Shown in pieces: positions 38,061-47,045 of a stretch of DNA of 64,000 nt. Within the stretch, counting starts at the first letter, position 1. Each line of letters starts with the position of its first letter. The stretch is taken from NCBI RefSeq assembly GCF_017163755.1, contig NZ_JAFIWC010000007.1, positions 117,355-181,354 on the forward strand, written 5' to 3'. The DNA is from Xanthomonas sp. (lineage in GTDB: Bacteria > Pseudomonadota > Gammaproteobacteria > Xanthomonadales > Xanthomonadaceae). The translations under genes were made by a program, and so were the position numbers. The notes below the pieces were generated by a model. That model saw nothing but the letters and a program-made list of their open reading frames with translations. It was not told the DNA's origin and made no database searches.

Positions 38061-38291
38061 TCAACGCCGGTGCGCGGCGACGTAGTCGGCCAGCACCTGC
38101 ACCGATTCGACCAGCGTGTCGATCTCGTCGATCGGCAGGGTCACGCCGAGGCGGTCCTTGACCTCGACCATCAGCTGCACCTTGGACATCGAATCGAACA
38201 GCGATTCCATGTACTCGTCGGCCTGCACGCGGGTGCCGATCACGGTCTCGACGATGTCGATCAGCTGGGTCTGGAGGGTCTGGGTATCCAT
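38061..38291 (-). CDS. Acyl/peptidyl carrier protein
   Basis: A 76-residue carrier protein with the phosphopantetheine serine S34 in the motif FDSMSK, which replaces the common DSL by DSM. Predicted helices match the ACP/DltC fold. The ATG at 38291 is preferred over GTG at 38300 because AAGGTG lies seven bases before it. It sits between the MBOAT gene and the adenylating enzyme, the same neighbours as DltC in dlt operons. Confidence 0.88.
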   Translation of the reverse strand: MDTQTLQTQLIDIVETVIGTRVQADEYMESLFDSMSKVQLMVEVKDRLGVTLPIDEIDTLVESVQVLADYVAAHRR

Positions 38292-38304
38292 GGGGTTCAC
38301 CTTG

Positions 38305-39885
38305 TCAGAACTGGAAATAGAGGAAGCGCGATTCTTTGTGCAGGCTCAGCAGGCACAGCCCGAGCATCAGCAGCATCACCAGCAGCCACTGCCAGTTCGG
38401 CTGCCAGCGCATCCACGCGCGCGGCGCCGGGCTCGGCCTGGCCAGCGACGGCGAGTACACGCCCATGATCTGGTGCGCGTTGGGCGCCAGCCACACGATC
38501 GCCAGCAACGCCACGATGTACAGCAGCTGCACGTGGTGGCCCAGCAGCAGGCGCCAGCCGTCGGCCAGGCCGAACCCGGCGACATGGCCCAGGCTCCCCA
38601 GGCTTTCCCAGCCGCGCACGCCGGCCATGCCCTGCACCAGCCGCCATGCATCGCCGACGCCGTCGGCGCGGAAGAACGCCTGCGCCACCAGCACCGCGGC
38701 GAAGGTCAGCAACAGGTAGCCCACGTGCTGCAGCGGGTTGAGCTGGCGCAGCGCCGCCGGCTTGCGCCCGCCGACGAAGACGCGCCAGCCATGGTTGATC
38801 GCCAAGTAGGCGGCGTGCAGCAGGCCGAAGATCAGGAACTGCAGGCCGGCGCCATGCCAGATCCCGGCCAGGGCCATCGCCCACACCGTGGGCAACACGA
38901 TCAGCGACGCGAAGCCGCCGGCCGAAGCCACCGCGGCCGGGCCGGTGGCGCGCCCGTGGCGGGTGCGCCAGCGCGTCACCGCCATCGCCACCGGATAGTA
39001 CAGGTAGGCGGTGATGTAGCGGGTCAGGGTCATGTGCCAGCGCGACCAGAAGTCGATCACGCTGGTCGCCTTGTACGGCGAGTTGAAGTTGAGCGGGAAG
39101 CGGATGCCGAACATCCGCGCCAGCCCCAGCGCCATGTCCGAATAGCCGGAGAAATCGAAATACAGCTGCAGCGCGTAGCTCAGCGCGGTGGCCCACGCGC
39201 CCCAGAACTGCACCTGCCCGGTGCTGGCGAAACCGGCGTCGGCGTACGGCGCGATGGTGTCGGCCAGCAGCACCTTCTTGGCCAGGCCGATCACGAACAG
39301 CATGCCGCCGACGGACAGGTTGTCGGCGTGGAAGCGGTAGGTTTCGCGCCTGCTGAACTGCGGCATCATCTCCTTGTGGTGGAGGATGGGCCCGGCGATC
39401 AGGTGCGGAAAGAAGGTCACGAACAGCACGTAGCTGAGCGGGCTACGGTCGTTGACCACGCCGGCGCGGCAGTCGAGCAGGTAGCCGATCTGGGTGAAGG
39501 TGAAGAAGGAAATGCCCAGCGGCAGGATCAGCGCGTCCATCGGGCCGACATCGAAGCCCAGTCCGTGCACGAAGGTGACCATCGCCGCGAAGTATTTGTA
39601 GTGCACCAGCAGCAACAGGTCGGCGGTCACGCCCAGTGCGGTGACCAGCAGCTGCAGCCGCGGCCGCGCGGCCAGCGACAGGATCGCCAGGCTGACCAGG
39701 TAGTTGAACACGATCGAGCCGGCCAGCAGCACCACGAACTGCGGATTCCACCAGCCGTAGAACACGATCGAGGCCACGCACAGCCACAGCGCCGCCAGGC
39801 GCGGCCGCAGCGCGCCCAGCAGGTAGTGCACGCCCAGCGCCACCGGCAGGAAGATCAGCAGGAACAGGAAGGAGTTGAAAAGCAT
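38305..39885 (-). CDS. AlgI/DltB-like MBOAT O-acyltransferase
   Basis: A 526-residue polytopic membrane protein of the MBOAT family. It begins MLFNSFLFLLIFLPVALGVHYLL and has FDFSGYSDMALGLARMFG, SRWHMTL (H284) and the catalytic IWHGAG (H344), as in AlgI. It would move an acyl group across the inner membrane for transfer to the polysaccharide by the SGNH proteins. In this operon the donor could be the carrier protein encoded by the next gene, as in DltB. About ten membrane segments are visible. Confidence 0.92.
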   Translation of the reverse strand: MLFNSFLFLLIFLPVALGVHYLLGALRPRLAALWLCVASIVFYGWWNPQFVVLLAGSIVFNYLVSLAILSLAARPRLQLLVTALGVTADLLLLVHYKYFAAMVTFVHGLGFDVGPMDALILPLGISFFTFTQIGYLLDCRAGVVNDRSPLSYVLFVTFFPHLIAGPILHHKEMMPQFSRRETYRFHADNLSVGGMLFVIGLAKKVLLADTIAPYADAGFASTGQVQFWGAWATALSYALQLYFDFSGYSDMALGLARMFGIRFPLNFNSPYKATSVIDFWSRWHMTLTRYITAYLYYPVAMAVTRWRTRHGRATGPAAVASAGGFASLIVLPTVWAMALAGIWHGAGLQFLIFGLLHAAYLAINHGWRVFVGGRKPAALRQLNPLQHVGYLLLTFAAVLVAQAFFRADGVGDAWRLVQGMAGVRGWESLGSLGHVAGFGLADGWRLLLGHHVQLLYIVALLAIVWLAPNAHQIMGVYSPSLARPSPAPRAWMRWQPNWQWLLVMLLMLGLCLLSLHKESRFLYFQF

Positions 39886-39896
39886 CGTCGTCGCGC

Positions 39897-41021
39897 TCAG
39901 TCGATCTCGGCCAGCGTCGCGCGCTCGCCGTCGGTCAACGGCAAGGACAGGGCCATTTCGGAGAATTCCCAGACCACCAGCTTCAGGCTGGGCGGCCATT
40001 GCGCGCGCTGCGGCCAGGCCGCCAGCAGCGCGCCGGAGAACTGGCCGCCGTCCAGGCTCTGGTTCCACACCTCGCGGCCCAGGGCATGGCCCAGCCGCTC
40101 GGCGAACAGGCTGCGACGTCCGTTGGAACTGCCCAGCAGCAGCACCTCCACCGGCGCGACATCGTCGAGCAGGCCGCCGCTGCGCAGCGGCGCGATCACC
40201 TGCTCCGGCTCGCGGTCCAGCGCCGGGCGCCAGGCCGGCGGCGCGTGTTCCAGCCCGGCCAGCACGATCAGGTCGCCCATCCGCGGCTTCGGCGCGCTGG
40301 GCGCACCGACCTCGAAGGCCTGCCCGCCACGCCCGCCCAGCAGCGGCAGCGCCGAGGCGGCCACCGCGTCGGCGGCGCGCTGCGCGCCGATCCGGTTCAT
40401 GTGCACGTCGGTGCGGAAGAACACCGGTTCCTGCCCGGCCTGCAGCACCGGCAGCAGGTCGGCCGAGGCCACGCCGGCGGCGGCCAGCGCCTGTTGCCAC
40501 TGCCCCAGCCGCGCGCGCATCGGCGCCGAATGACGCAGGCCGCAGGTGTGCGCCTGCTCGATGCGCGATTTGTCTGGCACCACCACCACCAGCAGGCGCA
40601 CGCCCTGCGCCTGCAGCTGCCGCGACCAGTGCCGCATCAGGCGCACGCGCTGGGCGAACACCGCCTCGCCCGCGCCCGCGGCCGGACGCAGGCCGTCGCG
40701 GTAGAACAACCAGTCCGGACAGCCCATCGCGACCTGCGGGCCGAGATCGCCGAGCAGCCGGTAGCGCACCGCCGCGCCGGCCAGGTCGGCCTGCGCCTGC
40801 AGCGGCAGCTTCAGCGCCTGGTTGATCGCGCGGCCAGCCTCGCCATCGGCCCAGCGCGCCGGCGCCAGCGACGCCGCCGGCAGCTTGGCGCGGGCCAGCA
40901 TCCAGCCGCCGGACAGCAGCCCGGCGACCAGCAACAGCACCACCACCACCGCGGTGGCCACGTGCGCGCGCGCAGGCGCCGCCGCAGGCAGGGGCGCAGG
41001 CGCGCCGGGACGTGCACTCAT
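39897..41021 (-). CDS. AlgJ-like SGNH periplasmic O-acyltransferase
   Basis: A 374-residue protein with one N-terminal membrane anchor (VATAVVVVLLLVAGLLSGG) and an SGNH-like domain. The catalytic set matches AlgJ: D205 and H207 in RTDVHMN, and S298/S299 in LLLGSSNG. CPDWLFYRDG and VVPDKSRIE are conserved family positions. It probably takes the acyl group from the MBOAT protein and passes it to the sugar chain or to the AlgX-like partner. The gene follows the AlgX-like gene by four bases. Confidence 0.85.
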   Translation of the reverse strand: MSARPGAPAPLPAAAPARAHVATAVVVVLLLVAGLLSGGWMLARAKLPAASLAPARWADGEAGRAINQALKLPLQAQADLAGAAVRYRLLGDLGPQVAMGCPDWLFYRDGLRPAAGAGEAVFAQRVRLMRHWSRQLQAQGVRLLVVVVPDKSRIEQAHTCGLRHSAPMRARLGQWQQALAAAGVASADLLPVLQAGQEPVFFRTDVHMNRIGAQRAADAVAASALPLLGGRGGQAFEVGAPSAPKPRMGDLIVLAGLEHAPPAWRPALDREPEQVIAPLRSGGLLDDVAPVEVLLLGSSNGRRSLFAERLGHALGREVWNQSLDGGQFSGALLAAWPQRAQWPPSLKLVVWEFSEMALSLPLTDGERATLAEID

Positions 41022-41025
41022 CGGC

Positions 41026-42048
41026 TTACTTTCCCAGGGCCTTGTGCAGGCGCGCCTGCCACTGCTGCGCGCTCATGATCGAGGCGTTGTCCCACTGCCC
41101 GCGCGCATCCGGGCCCTGCACATAGGAGGGCTCGAACATCTGCCACACCAGCACCTGCGGCTTGGTCTTCTGGAACTCGGGCGATTCCAGGTACTCCAGC
41201 AGCATCACCCAGGGGCCGACGTTGCCGGGCTTCCAGTTCACCGACACCGGGCGATCGATCAGGTTGGACAGCTTCTGCGGGAAGCCGAAATACGGCTGCA
41301 CCATGCTGTGCCCGGTGACATGCAGCGGCGCCGGCGCGTCGTCCAGCAGCGATTGCTGCTCGGACTGGCGGCGCACGGTGAAGGTGTCGCGGCCCACCGC
41401 CTTGCGCTGCGCCTCGGTCAGGAACAGTTCGGCCAGATCGCCGAAGCGGCGCTCCTTGATCTCGCTGCCCAGGGCCATGCCGGTGCCATCCTGGCCCTGC
41501 AGCTGAGGCACCTGCTGGCGGACCTGCGCGGCGACCGCCGCGGCCACCGCGTCGGCGGCCGGCTGGGTCCAGTGCTGGTCGCTGCGGTAGAACACCTCCT
41601 GCCCGCCCTGCTTGACCTGGCGCAGCACCTGCAGCGCATCCACCGCCGGCACCTGCGCCTTGCCCAGGCTATCGTGGATCAGCGCATAGCGGCCGCGCAC
41701 GGCATCGCTCATGCGCTTGCCGTCGGGCAGCTTGTCCTCGTAGAACAGGGCCTTGTCCGGCAGCACCAGCACGTCCAGCCTGACCCCGGCCGCCGCCAGC
41801 GCCGTGCGCGCCTCGGCGATCAGCGCGGTGTTGCGCTCGATCGCGGCACCGTCGACCTCGGTCAGGCTGCCCCATCCGGGGAACAGCCAGCCGTCCTTGC
41901 CGACCATCACGATCGAGGAATCCTGCGCGGCGCCGGCGGCGGCAGGCGGCGCCTGGGCCAGCGCCGGCGCGGCGGCGAAGGCGCACAGCAGGCCCAGCCA
42001 CAGGGCGCGGGCCTGCGCGCGGGGGGGCGGGAAGACAGCAGCGGTCAT
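41026..42048 (-). CDS. AlgX/AlgJ-like SGNH acyltransferase, exported
   Basis: A 340-residue protein with a signal peptide (LWLGLLCAFAAAPALAQA). The SGNH set is D157 and H159 (YRSDQHW) and S248 (VTGHSM), the same spacing as in AlgX. Motif VMVGKDGWLFPG is typical. The carbohydrate-binding module of real AlgX is absent, so it is a shorter AlgJ/AlgX-type enzyme. Its ribosome site AAGGAG is strong. It acts in the periplasm, downstream of the MBOAT, on the nascent glycan. Confidence 0.86.
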   Translation of the reverse strand: MTAAVFPPPRAQARALWLGLLCAFAAAPALAQAPPAAAGAAQDSSIVMVGKDGWLFPGWGSLTEVDGAAIERNTALIAEARTALAAAGVRLDVLVLPDKALFYEDKLPDGKRMSDAVRGRYALIHDSLGKAQVPAVDALQVLRQVKQGGQEVFYRSDQHWTQPAADAVAAAVAAQVRQQVPQLQGQDGTGMALGSEIKERRFGDLAELFLTEAQRKAVGRDTFTVRRQSEQQSLLDDAPAPLHVTGHSMVQPYFGFPQKLSNLIDRPVSVNWKPGNVGPWVMLLEYLESPEFQKTKPQVLVWQMFEPSYVQGPDARGQWDNASIMSAQQWQARLHKALGK

Positions 42049-42066
42049 TTCGGCTCCTTGCGGGAA

Positions 42067-44898
42067 TCAGTAGTACAGGGTGGCGGTGGCGAACAGGCCC
42101 TTGGCGCGCTGGGTATCCCCGCCGCCGAGCGCGAAGCGGTACTGCACGCTCAGGTCCAGGGAGGAGCGCGCCGCGTTGTAGTGGTCCTCGCGGAACCAGT
42201 AGCGCACGCCCAGGCCCGGACCGGCGCCGACCGACCAGCTGCGGTCGGTGTCGGACAGCGCGAACGACTGCGCGCCGATCAGCGGGTACTCGATGCCGCT
42301 GACCCGCGAACGCTGGTCGAGCCAGTCCGCGCCCACCACCACCGACGGAGTCAGCACCCAGCGGGTCTGATCGGCGCCGAAGCGGTAGCTGCGGCCCAGG
42401 CGCAGTTCCGCGGCGGCGAACCATTGCGTGCGGTGCAGGCGGCCATCGGAGTCGAGCAGGCTTTCGACCGGGGCGCCGGTGGCGTCCAGCCGGTCCACGC
42501 TGAAGCGCGCGCGGTTGTCGTCCCAGCTGTAGCCGGCCTGCGCGTAGCCGCTCAGCGTCCACCACTGGTTCACGTCGGTGCGCACGCCGGTGCCGTGGTA
42601 GAAGCCATAGGTCAGGTACGACATCCAGCCGCCGGCGTTGCTGTCCAGGCGGTAGCGCGCCAGCGTGTTGACCTGCAGCGGCTGGTTCGAGTCGCGCTGG
42701 ATGCGGCACTGGATCGCGGCCGCGGCCGGATAGACGCCGCCGTTGCGGGTGGCGGTGCCGAGGAACTGGCGGCGCTCGATGCCCGCGCTCAGGCCGGTGC
42801 GGCCGAACGCATAGCGCACGCCGAACGATCCGATGGTGGAGGGCCAGCCGGCGATCGAGCGCGAGCGGCTCAAGCGCTCGGCCCGCGCGCGCGCGTCCTC
42901 GGTGGCTTCTCCGGTGCAAGGATCCACCGCGCGCACCGATTCGAACGTGCCGCCCTCGTCGTACAGCGTGTTGGCCATGCGTGCGTACGCTTCCAGCGTG
43001 CCATGGCGGTTGTTGAGCGCCTCCGGCCGCCAGAACGCCTCCACGGTGCCGAAGGCCGAATCGCCCGGGGTGCTGATCGCCGACCCGCCCAGGTTGGTCG
43101 CGGCCTGGCGCGCGCCGCGGTAGCCGGCCGAGGCGATCAGGCCCCACTCGCGCGAGAGGTTGGCGATCGAACTGCGGGTGTTGTAGCGCTGCGCCTTGTC
43201 CAGCGGCAGCCGGCCCTGGTCGGCGCGGTCGATCGCGCTGCGCAGCAGCGCCACCGCCTGCGTGTTGTCGCCCTGGGCGGAGCTGGCATAGGCTTGGTCG
43301 AGCACCACGCTGGGCGGCGCCTTGCCGGTGGCTTCGGCGGCGCGGAAATCGTCCAGCGCCTGCGCCGGTTCGCCGATGCGCTGGTACAGATAGCCGCGCT
43401 GCATCAGCAGCCCGGCGTCGGCGGGGCGCTGGCCCAGGGCGCTGTCCAGGCGTTGCCGCGCCTGCGCCTGCTGGTCGCGATCGCCGGCGGCCAGCGCGGT
43501 GGTGAGCAGGTTCTGCAGACTGGCGTTGTCCGGGCTCTCCTGCACCGCGCGCTGCGCTTCGCGGATGGCTTCCTGGTAGTCCTGCCGTCCGTACGCGGCG
43601 TAGGCGCGTTGCGCGGCGCTGCCGCTACCCTGCAGGTCGGCCGGGGTCAGTTCGCACTGGGTGCCGTAGGGCGTATCGCGGCATTGCTGGAACGGCGCCG
43701 GGTACGACGCCAGGGTCAGCGACGGTGCCGGACGCGCCTTGCGCAGCGCCTTTTCGCGCTGGACGATGGCCTGGCCGATCTGCTTGCGCAAGGTCTCGTC
43801 CGCGTCGTCCAGCGGATCGGCCTGCAGCGGCTGCAGCAGGCGCGCGGCACGTTCGCGATCGCCTGCGGCGATGGCCGCATCCACCGCCAACAGGCGCACG
43901 TTGCGCTGCTGTTGCGCATCCAGCCAGTCCTGGCGCAGGGCGGCGTCGAAATCGGCGTTGGCCTGGGCGGTGCGCGACTGGCGCTGGCGCAGATACCCGC
44001 GCATGACCAGCGCCACGGTGTCTTCGCTGTCGTTGTCCAGCGCCTGGTCGGCGGTGGCCTCGGCGGCGGACAGCTGCCCGTCCAGCAGTTGCACGGTCAT
44101 CAGCAGCAGGCGGTGCGAGGCCACGTCCGGCGCATACGCCACCGCTTGCCGGGCGAACCCGGCGGCGGCGCCGAAGTCCTGCTCGATCAACGCCTGGTAG
44201 CCCTCCTGCGCTGGCTTGACCGCGCGCTGGCGGCCCAGCGCCACGCGCTTGGCCTGCAGGTCGGCGACATTCGGCGCGCCCAGCTGGATCGCGGCGGCGG
44301 TCGCGGCTTCGGCCTGTTCGAGTTGCTGCTGGGCCTCCAGCGCGGCCACCCACAGGACCGCCCAGGCCCCCTGCTGCGGCTGCTGGCGGAAGGCCTGTTC
44401 GGCCTTGTCCGCCGCTTCGGCCATGCGGTCGTTGTTGTAGGCGTCGTAGGCCTGGGTGGCGAGCGCGAAGGCGCGTTGGTAGGCCTGCTCGGCCGCGCTC
44501 GGGCGCGCCGTGGCGCGTGGCGCGGGCGCGCCGCCGGCACGTGCCGAGGCAGAGGCAGAGGCAGAGGCCGGGGCGGCGGCCAGGCCCGGCAACGCCGGAT
44601 CCTGCAGGCCGTCGGCCAGCGCGCGCCGCGCCTGCGCGCGCGCCTCGTCGTGGCGGCCCAGCTTCTGCAGCGCATAGATCTGCAGCAGGCGCAGGCGCGC
44701 CACGTCCGGGCGCAACCGCGCCGCTTCGGCGGCCTGGCGGCTGGCCTGCCGGTAGTCGCCGCGCGCGTAGGAGGCGTAGGCATCCTCGGCGATGCGGTAG
44801 GCGGCACCGGCCAGCGGCGGCTGTTGCGCGTAGGCGGGGGCGCTGCCCAGGCCGAGCAGGCCCAGCACGATGACAGCGGAGAGCAGGGTGGTTCTCAT
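42067..44898 (-). CDS. NfrA-like outer-membrane TPR/beta-barrel export protein
   Basis: A 943-residue protein. After the signal peptide (MRTTLLSAVIVLGLLGLGSAPAYA) come many TPR-type helix pairs to about residue 580. A C-terminal domain beginning near LSREWGLIASAGYRGARQAATNLGG is the N4-adsorption-protein-A C-terminal type, ending as a barrel (FATATLYY). In E. coli NfrA exports the Nfr polysaccharide and is the N4 phage receptor. A Ser/Ala-rich linker (about residues 110-130) separates the first TPRs. The start overlaps the NfrB stop. Confidence 0.88.
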   Translation of the reverse strand: MRTTLLSAVIVLGLLGLGSAPAYAQQPPLAGAAYRIAEDAYASYARGDYRQASRQAAEAARLRPDVARLRLLQIYALQKLGRHDEARAQARRALADGLQDPALPGLAAAPASASASASARAGGAPAPRATARPSAAEQAYQRAFALATQAYDAYNNDRMAEAADKAEQAFRQQPQQGAWAVLWVAALEAQQQLEQAEAATAAAIQLGAPNVADLQAKRVALGRQRAVKPAQEGYQALIEQDFGAAAGFARQAVAYAPDVASHRLLLMTVQLLDGQLSAAEATADQALDNDSEDTVALVMRGYLRQRQSRTAQANADFDAALRQDWLDAQQQRNVRLLAVDAAIAAGDRERAARLLQPLQADPLDDADETLRKQIGQAIVQREKALRKARPAPSLTLASYPAPFQQCRDTPYGTQCELTPADLQGSGSAAQRAYAAYGRQDYQEAIREAQRAVQESPDNASLQNLLTTALAAGDRDQQAQARQRLDSALGQRPADAGLLMQRGYLYQRIGEPAQALDDFRAAEATGKAPPSVVLDQAYASSAQGDNTQAVALLRSAIDRADQGRLPLDKAQRYNTRSSIANLSREWGLIASAGYRGARQAATNLGGSAISTPGDSAFGTVEAFWRPEALNNRHGTLEAYARMANTLYDEGGTFESVRAVDPCTGEATEDARARAERLSRSRSIAGWPSTIGSFGVRYAFGRTGLSAGIERRQFLGTATRNGGVYPAAAAIQCRIQRDSNQPLQVNTLARYRLDSNAGGWMSYLTYGFYHGTGVRTDVNQWWTLSGYAQAGYSWDDNRARFSVDRLDATGAPVESLLDSDGRLHRTQWFAAAELRLGRSYRFGADQTRWVLTPSVVVGADWLDQRSRVSGIEYPLIGAQSFALSDTDRSWSVGAGPGLGVRYWFREDHYNAARSSLDLSVQYRFALGGGDTQRAKGLFATATLYY

Positions 44899-47039
44899 GC
44901 CTTCAGCTCTCCGCTGGCGCTGTATTGCGGTTGGCCGGAACGGCGGTGCTGCTCGCGCACGGCTTCGGCGATCGCCGCCTCGGTGGCGACGCCGTGCTTG
45001 ACCAGGTAGTCGCCGATGCGACCGTCCAGGTGCGGCTTGTATTCGTCCAGCACGCGCTCGAACTGATCGCGCGCGATCAGGCGCATTTCCACCAGCAGGT
45101 CGCCCAGCAACGGCACCGCGTCGATGCGGTAGCTTTCGCCGCTGATCAGCCGCAGGCCGGCGTTGATCTCGCTTTCGCGCGCGATCGATTGCTTGAGTGC
45201 GCCGGCTTCCACGTCGCGCAGCAGCCGTGCCTGTTCGGCTTCGGACAGCGGGTTGGACACCGCGACCGACAGTTCGCCGGGCGTGTCCGACGGCAGCGGC
45301 AACAGGCGCCACTGCACGCAGGCCTCGACCGACAGCGGCAGCTCCCCGGCCTGCAGGTAACCGACATCGATCACCGCGCGCGGCAGCTCGCCCTGGAAGG
45401 CGATGGCTTCGGCCAGGGTTTCGTCGTCCAGCCAGCCCTGCGAGACCAGGATCCGGCCGAGCGGCTGCTGGCGCCCGCCCTGCTGCTGCTGCAGCGCCTG
45501 CTCCAGGCGCTCGGGCTCCACCGCCTGCCAGATGGTCAGCAGTTCGCCCAGGCGCCTGCGGGTGTGCACCAGCTGCGAGGCATCGGGAAAATCGTGCATG
45601 GTCTTGTCCCACACCATGCGCTTGCCGAACAGCATGTACAGGGTGAAGATCCGCCAGGCGCGCGCGGTGGCCATGAAGTTGATCATGTTGCCGACCACCA
45701 TGCGCGGGATCGACATCAGCGCATGCTCCCACCCGTACAGGCGGTTGACGAAGTAGAAGCGCTGCACCACGCGCGTGAGCAGCGCGGCGGTGGTCAGCAG
45801 CGCCACGTTCATCTGCCAGGTGCCGTCCTGGAAGATGGTCGGGAACTGGGTGTCCCACAGCCCGATCGCCTTGAGCAGCCAGAACAGCATCAGCTGCAGG
45901 AAGATCAGGTAGGCGAAGACGCTGATGAACGAGGTGACGATGCCCTTGCGGTCGCGCGCCAGCAGGTACTTGGTCGCCAGCGAGCCGCGCCAACCCAGCG
46001 TTTCCCAGCTCTGCAGGCCGATACCCAGCACCCAGCGCGCCTTCTGCCGGTACGAGGCGCGGAAGTTGTCGGGGAAGTACTCGCGCACGCACAGCGGCAT
46101 GCTCACGGTGCGCTCGCGCACCGGGCCCCAGCCGAACCACGACGGGCGGCGCACGCGGAACTGCACCGGGAAGCGGGCGAAGATCGAATGCATGCCCATC
46201 GCCGCCAGCCGCGCGCCGACGTCGTAGTCCTCGGTCAGGCTGTCGGTGCTGAACGGCTGCTTGTCGGTGGCCTCGCTCAGCGCCAGCAACGCCTTGCGCG
46301 AGAAGCAGGTGCCCACGCCGGCCGAGGGCACCATGCCGGACACGCTTTCGCGCACCACCAGGTCCTTGGCGTGCCATTCGGCGAACTCGTCCATGTACAC
46401 GCCGGCGACCAATTCGTACCACTCGCGGTCCAGCGAGGTCACCGGCAGCTGGATCATGTCCTTGCGCGGCAGCAGGTAGTTGAAGAAGCGCAGTTCCAGC
46501 GGATGCAGCACGTCTTCGCTGTCGTGCAGGACCACGCCGGCGAACTCGATGCCGTTGCGCTTTTCGTATTCGAAGATCGACAGGATCAGCCAGTTCAGGC
46601 AGTCGGCCTTGCTGGTGGGGCCGTCGTGCGGCACCTCGACCCGGCGCATGCGCTTGTAGCGGCGGCGCATGCGCTCCACTTCGGCGATGGTCTGCGCATC
46701 GTTGGGATAGGTGCCGACGAAGACCACGTAGTCGTGGTAATCGAGCACGTCGATCATGTTCTCGACCATCTGCGCGATCACGTCGTACTCGGCCCAGGCC
46801 GGCACCATGATCGCCAGCGGCTGTTCCGGGCGCTGCAGCAGGTCCTGCTGGGTCAACGCCCGGTACTGGCTGCGATTCTTGACGGTCAGGCTGCGCCAGA
46901 TCTCGCGCACCCAGTACCAGACGTCGATGAACAGGTCATCGAGGCTGGAGATCAGGATCACCACCGCGACCACCACCGCCGCCATTTCCAGGGCGGCGTA
47001 GTAGTTGGCCAGGTGGATGTTCCAGTACAGGCCGTCCAC
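44895..47039 (-). CDS. NfrB-like processive glycosyltransferase with MshEN c-di-GMP domains
   Basis: A 714-residue GT2 membrane enzyme. Catalytic motifs: DSED (173-176), TED (269-271) and QKARW (332-336), then several membrane helices. At the C terminus, RLGELL to QGELP (about 496-553) is an MshEN domain, the c-di-GMP-binding module of NfrB; a second weaker copy spans about 640-705. It would polymerise and export a polymer, ManNAc in E. coli, when c-di-GMP is high. The likely start is GTG at 47039, six bases after the BcsB-like stop. Confidence 0.9.
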   Translation of the reverse strand: MDGLYWNIHLANYYAALEMAAVVVAVVILISSLDDLFIDVWYWVREIWRSLTVKNRSQYRALTQQDLLQRPEQPLAIMVPAWAEYDVIAQMVENMIDVLDYHDYVVFVGTYPNDAQTIAEVERMRRRYKRMRRVEVPHDGPTSKADCLNWLILSIFEYEKRNGIEFAGVVLHDSEDVLHPLELRFFNYLLPRKDMIQLPVTSLDREWYELVAGVYMDEFAEWHAKDLVVRESVSGMVPSAGVGTCFSRKALLALSEATDKQPFSTDSLTEDYDVGARLAAMGMHSIFARFPVQFRVRRPSWFGWGPVRERTVSMPLCVREYFPDNFRASYRQKARWVLGIGLQSWETLGWRGSLATKYLLARDRKGIVTSFISVFAYLIFLQLMLFWLLKAIGLWDTQFPTIFQDGTWQMNVALLTTAALLTRVVQRFYFVNRLYGWEHALMSIPRMVVGNMINFMATARAWRIFTLYMLFGKRMVWDKTMHDFPDASQLVHTRRRLGELLTIWQAVEPERLEQALQQQQGGRQQPLGRILVSQGWLDDETLAEAIAFQGELPRAVIDVGYLQAGELPLSVEACVQWRLLPLPSDTPGELSVAVSNPLSEAEQARLLRDVEAGALKQSIARESEINAGLRLISGESYRIDAVPLLGDLLVEMRLIARDQFERVLDEYKPHLDGRIGDYLVKHGVATEAAIAEAVREQHRRSGQPQYSASGELKA

Positions 47040-47045
47040 GTGCGG

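Noticed and set aside
36558..38291. Genuine dltABCD operon for teichoic acid
   Set aside because: The organism is Gram-negative by gene content, no DltD-type gene is adjacent, and the genes are embedded in an Nfr-type operon.
34739..42048. Plain alginate biosynthesis operon
   Set aside because: AlgF-, AlgI-, AlgJ- and AlgX-like proteins are present, but there is no alg8, alg44, algD, algE or algG; the polymerase is NfrB-like.
40822..45009. A 1395-codon plus-strand frame across the AlgX-like and NfrA-like genes
   Set aside because: Antisense shadow caused by GC-rich codon bias; the opposite strand has signal peptides and SGNH and NfrA motifs.
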